Shown here in pieces: positions 42,201-47,274 of a stretch of DNA of 47,274 nucleotides. The stretch comes from Allorhizocola rhizosphaerae (lineage in GTDB: Bacteria; Actinomycetota; Actinomycetes; Mycobacteriales; Micromonosporaceae). Under the pieces are notes generated by a model. That model saw only the letters and a list, made by a program, of their open reading frames with translations, was not told the DNA's origin and ran no database searches. How positions within the stretch are numbered: the first letter of the stretch is position 1; every line of letters begins with the position of its first letter. The stretch is from assembly GCF_003426775.1 (NCBI RefSeq), contig NZ_QJUG01000043.1, forward strand, positions 1 to 47,274. Direction: 5' to 3'. Made by a program: the position numbers and the translations under genes.

Positions 42201-44434
42201 GCTGGGCTCGGCGACAGGCCGGCCGCGGCGGCGGCGAGCGCGCCGGTGATCGGATCCATGTGCGGGCTGTGGAACGCCACATCGGAGGCGACCGGGCGGA
42301 CTGTGAGTCCGTCCGTCCGCCAGCGCTCGGTGAGCTCCTGTACGGCTGTCACATCACCGGAGAGCACCGAGGAGCGCGGGGAGGCGGCCACCGCCACGGT
42401 CACGTCGGTGCGCCCGCCGAGCCGCCGTTCGGCCTCCTCGGCGGCGAGGTTCACCATCACCATGGCCCCCTTGCCGGCGACTTGGCGCAGCAGAGCGGAG
42501 CGACGGCACACCAACCGGGCACCGTCGTCGAAGCGGAGCATCCCGGCCGCGACCGCCGCGGCGATCTCGCCCACCGAGTGGCCGATCACGGCTGCGGGCC
42601 GCAGCCCAGCGGCCCGCCAGACGGCATGGAGTCCCATTTGGACGGCGAAAATCAGCGGTTGCACGACGTCGACCGGGTGCGGCCCGTCGGCACCCAGCAT
42701 ACGGCGCGGCGACCAGCCCAGCTCTGCCAGGAACACCGGCTCCAGGCGGTCGATGACGGCGGCGAAGGCGGGATCGGCGGTGAGCAGCTGCCGGGCCATT
42801 CCGGCCCATTGCGAGCCGTGCCCCGAGAAGACCCAGACCACACCGAGGCCGGCCTCGGGTAGCACCCGGCCGGTGGCAGCCGTGGTGCCGGTCGCCGCGT
42901 ACTCCCGCAGCCGGGCGATCAGCTGCGTGCGGTCGGCGGCGTAAACCGCGGCCCGGCTGGCCAGGTGGGTCCGGCGGCGCGCAAGCGTGTGCCCCACGTC
43001 GGTCAGCCCTATCGTGGCGTCCCGTGCGAGCCGGTCGGCCAGGCGCTGGGCCAACTGCATGACGGCTCGGTCGCCGGCTCCCGACAACGGGTACAGGCCG
43101 GGACGGTCGGGATTGGACACCGATGCGGCCTCCTCCGCCTGTTCGACGATGACGTGCGCTATCGTGCCGCCGTAGCCGTAGCCTGAAACCCCGGCGCGTC
43201 TTGGCCCGTCGCCGTGATCGGGCCACGGCGTCGTTTCGGTGACCACGCGCAGACCGGCGGTATCCCAGGGGATGGCGGGATTCGGGGTCGTGACGTTGAT
43301 GCTGGGTGGGATCTGCCCGTACCGCAATGCCAGCACGGTCTTGATCAGGCCGGCCACGCCCGCACCGGCCTCCAGGTGCCCGATGTTTGGCTTGACCGAG
43401 CCGATCAGCAGCGGCCGTCCCGCCGGGCGAGTGCGCCCGAGGACCTCGGCGATCGCGCCCGCCTCCAGCGGATCACCGGCCCGGGTGCCCGTGCCGTGCG
43501 CCTCAACATAGTCCACTGTGGACGGATCGATCCCGGCGTCGGCATAGGCCCGCCGCATCAGGTGTGCCTGGGCCGGGCCGCTGGGCGCCATGATGCCGTT
43601 GGTGCGCCCGTCCTGATGTACTGCGCTTCCCCGGACCACCGCCAGGATCCTGTCCCCGGCGCGTCGCGCATCGGCCAGCCGCTTGAGCACGACGACCCCG
43701 CCGCCCTCACCGCGCCCGTACCCGTCCGCCTTGGCGTCGAAGGACTTGCTCCGCCCATCCGATGCCGTGGCGCCCGCCGCGTCGAGCACCAGCGACAGTC
43801 CCGGCGCCGCCATCACCAGCACCCCACCGGCCAGGGCCACCGCGCACTCACCGGCGCGCAGCGCCTGGGCAGCCAGGTGGATCGCCACCAGCGACGAGGA
43901 GCAGGCGGTGTCGACGGCGATGCTCGGGCCGCGCAGATCGAGCACATAGGACACCCGGTTGGCCACGGCGCAGTAGGCGCCGCCGATCCCGGTCCAGGCC
44001 TCGATGCGCGGCAGGTCCTCGAGCAACCGGCGGCCGTAGTCGTCCGCGCCGACGCCGATGAATACCCCGGCATCCGACCCGGCGAGGTGATGCGGCGGGA
44101 TTCCCGCGTGTTCCAACGCCTCCCACGCAAGTTCAAGCACGATCCGTTGCTGCGGATCCATGAGCGCGGCCTCGCGCGGGGTGATGTCGAAGAAGTCGGC
44201 GTCAAAACCCTTGACGTCGCTGAGGAACGCGCCCCGCCGGGTCACCCCGCGCATCGCCGCGGCGTCCGCCGGGCTGCGCGAGGCGTACCAATCCCAGCGT
44301 CCTGGCGGTAGCTCGCCGATGGTGTCCCGGCCCTCACACAGCAGCTGCCAGAAGCTGTTCAGCGAGTCGATGTCTCCGGCGAACCGGCATGCCATGCCGA
44401 CGATGGCGATCGGTTCCGGTGCGTTGCCGAGCAT
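39296..44434 (-). CDS. Iterative type I PKS, 6-methylsalicylate/naphthoate synthase type
   Basis: A 1712-residue single-module PKS in the order KS-AT-DH-KR-ACP, the size and layout of bacterial MSAS/NcsB/MdpB proteins. KS: Cys178 in DTACSSS, EAHGTGT and GSVKPNIGHLEAGAG. AT: Ser620 in VIGHSVGE, with AFHSPHMD. DH-like domain: His891 in GHTLLGGWTS and GDHQILGTETVPAAV. KR: TYLITGGLGALG near residue 1356. ACP: Ser1667 in IGVDSVMTVRIR. GYGYGGTIAHVI is characteristic of this group. It should make an aromatic acid; ring size (salicylate or naphthoate) cannot be decided from sequence by eye. The ATG follows GAAGGAGG. It is flanked by a methyltransferase (18 bp upstream) and the aryl ligase (overlapping). 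TTA codons occur at codons 1484 and 1631. Confidence 0.94.
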   Translation of the reverse strand: MLGNAPEPIAIVGMACRFAGDIDSLNSFWQLLCEGRDTIGELPPGRWDWYASRSPADAAAMRGVTRRGAFLSDVKGFDADFFDITPREAALMDPQQRIVLELAWEALEHAGIPPHHLAGSDAGVFIGVGADDYGRRLLEDLPRIEAWTGIGGAYCAVANRVSYVLDLRGPSIAVDTACSSSLVAIHLAAQALRAGECAVALAGGVLVMAAPGLSLVLDAAGATASDGRSKSFDAKADGYGRGEGGGVVVLKRLADARRAGDRILAVVRGSAVHQDGRTNGIMAPSGPAQAHLMRRAYADAGIDPSTVDYVEAHGTGTRAGDPLEAGAIAEVLGRTRPAGRPLLIGSVKPNIGHLEAGAGVAGLIKTVLALRYGQIPPSINVTTPNPAIPWDTAGLRVVTETTPWPDHGDGPRRAGVSGYGYGGTIAHVIVEQAEEAASVSNPDRPGLYPLSGAGDRAVMQLAQRLADRLARDATIGLTDVGHTLARRRTHLASRAAVYAADRTQLIARLREYAATGTTAATGRVLPEAGLGVVWVFSGHGSQWAGMARQLLTADPAFAAVIDRLEPVFLAELGWSPRRMLGADGPHPVDVVQPLIFAVQMGLHAVWRAAGLRPAAVIGHSVGEIAAAVAAGMLRFDDGARLVCRRSALLRQVAGKGAMVMVNLAAEEAERRLGGRTDVTVAVAASPRSSVLSGDVTAVQELTERWRTDGLTVRPVASDVAFHSPHMDPITGALAAAAAGLSPSPARLPVYSTVLRDPCCETPRDGAYWAANLRRPVRFAQAVTAAAKDGYRLFLEVSPHPVVEQSLNETLESLGVDDAYVTHSLRRHQPERETLYLNLGRLHCHGADVDWSAMWPGGALADLPTTVWQRQPHWAPEPVARNAIAPHDPAGHTLLGGWTSVAATSPIQVWQTVLDRHSRPYPGDHQILGTETVPAAVVLNTLLAAAADSGITDVLLRVPISVTHAREVQVIRQGGALRLASRITGEQPDEQGWVTHATAAVTPDRFVSGRWAQAPDGRGEPLPNEFVVDRLAAVGVAGMGLVWTVEQIRRWEGLLRLVIRVGDQPVNWAPLLDAALSAASVALPGRAALRMPAHIGRVTLRPDPPVRAIVDVRVTGDDTVDLLLSDMDGHRLGRLAGVRYAALEPGADGTTGPRSLVHGIDWRPVRGTRERHPFSGVALVGPAGALRDSLAQRLGRKSFPVHTFATPEELPERGFGNDTAVLVVPPSEVDGEGVADTALAGAWLLTRAAQWLANTRAAPLWCVTQGVRDAADPAALGQAALWGLGRIIGGEHPEFWGGTVDIGPSGQDIDGLLDVIGTVRGEDVVSVRDGAPAVPRLTRVAGEPVRPAMGCRPDATYLITGGLGALGLEVAHWLAERGMRRVVLAGRRGLPPRDTWDSLTDRTVLSQVAAVRSLERQGVTVVPVAVDVTDPDMVARQLSVAAPGLPPIRGVVHAAGVLDNRTVRALDEESLRRVLRPKVAGALALHRLFPPGSVDFFVLFSSCGQLLGLPGQASYAAGNAFLDALAAHRRRAGDTGTISLGWTSWRGLGMSTSSEVIDAELAARGVADIGRAEAFQAWEFAERHGLQYAAVLRTLPQEPGERRLPLLSELPAGERPATSEAVAWADLTGADLSAFLAEEVGRKVAAETGLTAGEVDPRRPLVEIGVDSVMTVRIRRALERTFRQQIPATLLWDRPTVNAIAGWLGEQIEGSTK

Positions 44435-44452
44435 GACGGCCCTCCTTCGCCG

Positions 44453-45499
44453 CTACCGGTGGCCGACGACGAGCGCGTGGCTGAAGCCCAGATCCTGATG
44501 GCATTCGACCCGGGAGAATCCCGCGTCGAGAACCGCCCGTCGCACATCGGCGGGGGAGTAGGCCATGCCCTCGCCCGAGGCGATGGTCAGGAAGTACGGC
44601 GAGACGAGCCCCGCGGTCAGCGAGCCGGTGCCCGCGTCGTCGGAGACGAAGCTGTAGACCAGGCATACCCCGCCGTCGGCAAGCGCGGCATGGCACTTGC
44701 GCAGCAGCTCGGTGTTGCGCTCCGGGGACCAGATTTCAAAGATGTGGAAGTAGAGGATCGCATCCGCGCCTGTGGGCAGCGAGTCGGTGAACAGGTCACC
44801 GGGGCGGAAGTGGATCCGCTTGCACAGGTCCGGGTCATCGATGCGCTGGGCCGCGAGTTGGGTCACTGCCTCGTGGTCGAAGACGGTCACCTGTAGGTGC
44901 GGGTAGCGCCGCGCGAGCTCGATGCTGTTGGTCCCGTCGCCGCCGCCGATGTCGATGACATGTCGTACCCGGCTGAAGTCATACCGGTCGAGCATCTGGG
45001 CAAAAGCGTGCCGGGACGCGTCACTCATGTTGGCGTAGAACACTTGCTGGAGTTGCGGATGCGCGGTGAGCCGTTCGTACAGGGTCGTGCCCGGACCGCC
45101 GAGCCGGCGCAGTCCCACGTTGGTGTTGCGCCGCATCGATTCGGCGAAGTCGCCCATGCCCGCATTTATTATCCGGTCCTGGATGTCGACGAGCGGGCCG
45201 AGGAAGCGCGGGCTGGAGCGCAACAGTTTGCGCCGGACCACGTCGCTGTTGACATAGCCACCCTCCTGTATTTCCAGCAGCCGCAGGGATGCCAACCCGA
45301 GCAGCAGGATCCGGGCGGGCTGCGCATCGACCCGCAAGGCGCTCGCGACCTGCTCGACGGTCGCGGGGCCGCCGCTTTCCAGCTTTTCGAACAGGTCGAA
45401 CTCCAGGGCCGTGCGGAGCAGTTCGAACGCGGTCGTGCCGTGAATGATGATCCGTAGATAGTCGGCGTCCGCAATGGTGACCTGGCCGCTGGTGGACAT
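44453..45499 (-). CDS. SAM-dependent methyltransferase (NcsB1/hydroxyneurosporene OMT-like)
   Basis: A 348-residue methyltransferase with the N-terminal winged-helix dimerisation domain of plant-type and polyketide O-methyltransferases (FDLFEKLESGGPATVEQVAS, about residues 30-49). Motif I is VIDIGGGDGTNSIELARRYP near residue 180. The later FRPGDLFTDSLPTGADAILY and FHIFEIWSPE are typical of the family. The ATG at 45499 follows AAGGAG by six bases. It is the first gene of the leftward operon with the MSAS-type PKS and the aryl ligase, so it probably methylates that aryl acid. NcsB1 O-methylates a naphthoate, while a related enzyme in the maduropeptin pathway is remembered as a C-methyltransferase, so the target atom is open. 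The MFS gene diverges upstream. Confidence 0.9.
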   Translation of the reverse strand: MSTSGQVTIADADYLRIIIHGTTAFELLRTALEFDLFEKLESGGPATVEQVASALRVDAQPARILLLGLASLRLLEIQEGGYVNSDVVRRKLLRSSPRFLGPLVDIQDRIINAGMGDFAESMRRNTNVGLRRLGGPGTTLYERLTAHPQLQQVFYANMSDASRHAFAQMLDRYDFSRVRHVIDIGGGDGTNSIELARRYPHLQVTVFDHEAVTQLAAQRIDDPDLCKRIHFRPGDLFTDSLPTGADAILYFHIFEIWSPERNTELLRKCHAALADGGVCLVYSFVSDDAGTGSLTAGLVSPYFLTIASGEGMAYSPADVRRAVLDAGFSRVECHQDLGFSHALVVGHR

Positions 45500-45540
45500 G
45501 GAATCTCCTTCGCCGCTCCCGATGCGCCTCAACGCAAATC

Positions 45541-45645
45541 GTGATCGGCGGCGGGCATCCGCGCACCTTCGTCAATGCGCTGTTGGCCGGCGACCGCGCA
45601 CTGCAGAAGGTGCCCGTCGGCGGCGTTGCTGCAAGGCTCGGGTGA
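45541..45645 (+). CDS. Possible 34-codon leader ORF upstream of the exporter
   Basis: A GTG-initiated frame encodes VIGGGHPRTFVNALLAGDRA and 14 further residues with G/C-rich third positions. It ends in TGA at 45643-45645. The exporter's GAGGAGG ribosome-binding site overlaps this stop, and its ATG follows nine bases later, so translation could be coupled. No ribosome-binding site precedes the GTG. It could be a regulatory leader peptide, a gene remnant or chance. ACCTTC/GAAGGT arms inside it could form a hairpin. Confidence 0.3.
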   Translation: MIGGGHPRTFVNALLAGDRALQKVPVGGVAARLG

Positions 45646-45654
45646 GGAGGAAAC

Positions 45655-47238
45655 ATGATGATGGACAACGACTTGGGGCCGCCGGCCGGACGGCGGGAAT
45701 GGCTGGGCCTGGCGGTGCTGGCCCTGCCCACGATGCTCACGATGATCGATATTGGCGTGCTGTTCCTGGCCTTGCCGGCACTCACCGCCGACCTCGGCGC
45801 CACCGCCACCCAGCAGTTGTGGATCACGGACGGGTACGGGTTCCTCATCGCCGCCTTCCTGGTCACCATGGGCACGCTGGGCGACCGGTTCGGCCGGCGG
45901 AGAGTGCTGCTGGTCGGGGCGGCGGCGTTCGGGGTGCTCTCGATCACGGCCGCGTATGCGCCGTCGCCCGAGCTGTTGATCGCGACACGTGCGCTGATGG
46001 GCATCGCCGGCGCCACCATCATGCCGTCCACGCTCGCTCTGATCATGGGCATGTTCCGCCATCCGCGGCAGCGTGGGCTGGCCATCGCCGTCTGGGCCAC
46101 GGCACTGACCGCCGGTGTCGCGATGGGCCCGATCCTCGGCGGCGTCCTGCTCCAGTGGTTCTGGTGGGGTTCGGCCTTCCTGGTCGGGGTGCCGATCATG
46201 CTGCTGCTTCTGGTGACCGGTCCCGCGCTGCTGCCCGACATGCGCCACCCGGGGCCGGGCCGGCTCGACCCGGTCAGCGTGGTGCTGTCGCTGGCGGCGC
46301 TGCTGCCGTTCGTCTATGGCTTCAAGGAGGTGGCGCGTTCCGGATGGCGGCCGCTTCCGGTGCTGATCGCACTGGCCGGGTTGGCCATCGGCGTGTGGTT
46401 CGTGCTGCGTCAGCGGAGGCTGGACAATCCGCTGTTGGACCTTCGGCTGTTTCGCATCCGCGCCGTCAGCGGCGCGCTGGTCCTTTCCCTGCTGGTCGCC
46501 GCGGTACAGGGCGGCAGCGGATTCTACGTCGCCCAGTACCTGCAACTGGTGGAAGAGTTGACACCGTTGCAGACCGGGCTGTGGTTGCTGGTACCCACGC
46601 TCGCCCTGATCGTGGGAATCTTTGTGAGCCAAGGGCTGGCGCAGCGCATCCGGCCGGCACAGATATTGGCGGCGGGCGTGCTGGTGGCCGCCGCGGGCAT
46701 GCTCGTGCTGACCCGCGTGAGCCCAGCCTCCGGACTGCTGCCGTTGCTTTTCGGCTTCACCATCGTCTACATCGGAGTGAGCCCGATCGGGCCGCTGGTC
46801 GGCCAGCTGGTGGTCCCGGCGGCACCGCCGGGGAAGGCCGGCTCGGCCGCGTCGTTGCAATCCACCAGCGGCGAGCTCGGGACCGCGCTCGGCATCGCCA
46901 TCCTTGGCAGTGTCGGGGTGGCCGTTTACCGTGGTGCGGTGGCGCTGCCGGCCGGCACGCCAGCCGGGTCCGCGGCGGGTGAGACCATGGCGGGAGCGGT
47001 TGCCACCGCCCAAAATCTGCCGCCCGAGCTCGCCTCGGCATTGCTCGATTCGGCTCGTTCCGCCTTTGCCGCCGGGCTGAACACCGCCGCCGCCATATGC
47101 GCGATCACCTTTACCGTGCTCGCGATGGTGGCCCTCGCGACCCTGCGGCGCGTGCCGCCGACGGGCGCCGCGGCACCAGGCCCGGCCACCGCACCCGCGG
47201 CGCCGCGCGAACGGAAGCTGAGCCGGCGGGGTGCATGA
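45655..47238 (+). CDS. MFS drug exporter, DHA2 family (14 TM)
   Basis: A 527-residue transporter with about 14 hydrophobic helices, the EmrB/QacA-type DHA2 layout. Motif A is MGTLGDRFGRRRVLLVG (about residues 78-94). The helix TMLTMIDIGVLFLALPALTA is near the N-terminus, and LAIAVWATALTAGVAMGPIL carries the antiporter motif C-like GP. It would pump the finished enediyne or an intermediate out using the proton gradient; SgcB in C-1027 is a comparable exporter. The first of three consecutive-region ATGs (45655) follows GAGGAGG. It is divergent from the methyltransferase. Its stop overlaps the start of the next gene (ATGA at 47235-47238). Confidence 0.93.
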   Translation: MMMDNDLGPPAGRREWLGLAVLALPTMLTMIDIGVLFLALPALTADLGATATQQLWITDGYGFLIAAFLVTMGTLGDRFGRRRVLLVGAAAFGVLSITAAYAPSPELLIATRALMGIAGATIMPSTLALIMGMFRHPRQRGLAIAVWATALTAGVAMGPILGGVLLQWFWWGSAFLVGVPIMLLLLVTGPALLPDMRHPGPGRLDPVSVVLSLAALLPFVYGFKEVARSGWRPLPVLIALAGLAIGVWFVLRQRRLDNPLLDLRLFRIRAVSGALVLSLLVAAVQGGSGFYVAQYLQLVEELTPLQTGLWLLVPTLALIVGIFVSQGLAQRIRPAQILAAGVLVAAAGMLVLTRVSPASGLLPLLFGFTIVYIGVSPIGPLVGQLVVPAAPPGKAGSAASLQSTSGELGTALGIAILGSVGVAVYRGAVALPAGTPAGSAAGETMAGAVATAQNLPPELASALLDSARSAFAAGLNTAAAICAITFTVLAMVALATLRRVPPTGAAAPGPATAPAAPRERKLSRRGA

Positions 47239-47274
47239 TGGATGAGATGATCAATGTCTTCCAGCCTTCGCTCG
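47235..47274 (+). CDS. Start of a probable DegT/DnrJ/EryC1-type aminotransferase (cut by window edge)
   Basis: Only 13 codons are visible: MMDEMINVFQPSL. The INVFQPSL opening resembles the start of DegT/DnrJ/EryC1 PLP-dependent sugar aminotransferases (typically xxPVFxPSLGEEE). The ATG overlaps the exporter stop, which shows operon structure. If correct, an aminodeoxysugar pathway lies to the right and would feed the glycosyltransferase at 35409. The evidence is a short motif only. Confidence 0.4.
   Translation, partial: MMDEMINVFQPSL

Noticed and set aside
41156-42862. 568-codon plus-strand frame
   Set aside because: Antisense to the MSAS-type PKS; composition typical of a GC shadow.
39296-44434. 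Module of a modular type I assembly line
   Set aside because: A single complete KS-AT-DH-KR-ACP protein without docking domains or thioesterase, next to an aryl ligase and methyltransferase, fits an iterative MSAS-type enzyme better.
1-47274. Insertion sequences, tRNA genes or CRISPR arrays
   Set aside because: No transposase-like protein, cloverleaf or regularly spaced direct repeats were seen.

Overview
The window is very GC-rich, with GTG and TTG starts, Shine-Dalgarno-led and overlapping (ATGA/GTGA) genes, and TTA leucine codons confined to a few genes. This points to a filamentous actinomycete; the genus cannot be read from the sequence. Nearly the whole window is one biosynthetic locus for a nine-membered-type enediyne. 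It is cut at both ends: an AhpD-like gene runs off the left edge and a probable sugar aminotransferase begins at the right edge.

Layout. (1) 1-3942, minus strand: AhpD-like protein, GMC oxidoreductase, DUF5987-like protein and a mycothiol/DinB-type protein in one operon. It diverges, across a 33-bp imperfect palindrome, from (2) 4088-14291, plus strand: two tandem DUF1702 proteins, the enediyne polyketide synthase PKSE (KS-AT-ACP-KR-DH-PPTase), its hot-dog thioesterase, a flavin reductase and a P450. (3) 14276-16090, minus: an AraC regulator and a secreted protein. (4) 16273-26303: a complete beta-tyrosine pathway consisting of a catechol-type O-methyltransferase, free carrier protein, free adenylation enzyme, MIO tyrosine aminomutase, FAD halogenase, free condensation enzyme and HpaB-type hydroxylase, with a FAD monooxygenase inside the set. 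(5) 26425-29433: a second, paralogous FAD monooxygenase, an acyl-CoA-dehydrogenase-fold monooxygenase and an SgcJ/SnoaL-like protein. (6) 29434-30456: a 411-bp structured gap and a MerR regulator. (7) 30571-33530: UnbV and UnbU, the remaining enediyne cassette proteins. (8) 33604-35215, minus: an AlkD-type DNA glycosylase homologue and a lipoprotein paralogous to the secreted protein of region 3. (9) 35409-37681: a glycosyltransferase and an alpha/beta hydrolase. (10) 37656-45499, minus: an aryl-CoA ligase, a 6-methylsalicylate/naphthoate-type iterative PKS and a methyltransferase. (11) 45655-47238: a DHA2-type MFS exporter.

How they probably work together. PKSE and its thioesterase make the polyene precursor. 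The DUF1702, UnbV and UnbU proteins and several oxidoreductases are expected to help turn it into the enediyne core. The carrier-bound beta-tyrosine is chlorinated, hydroxylated and probably O-methylated, then transferred to the core by the condensation enzyme. The second PKS, methyltransferase and ligase supply an aryl acid as a CoA ester. The glycosyltransferase adds a sugar whose biosynthetic genes are not in view. The combination (beta-tyrosine unit, MSAS-type acid, sugar) resembles kedarcidin and maduropeptin more than C-1027. That comparison rests on remembered family knowledge, not on a search.

Most unusual points: a pair of paralogous exported proteins with matching cysteines, with no classical chromoprotein apoprotein in view; an AlkD-like protein inside the cluster that lacks one expected tryptophan; a FAD monooxygenase with a degenerate FAD motif; and TTA codons in both regulators and in key biosynthetic genes.
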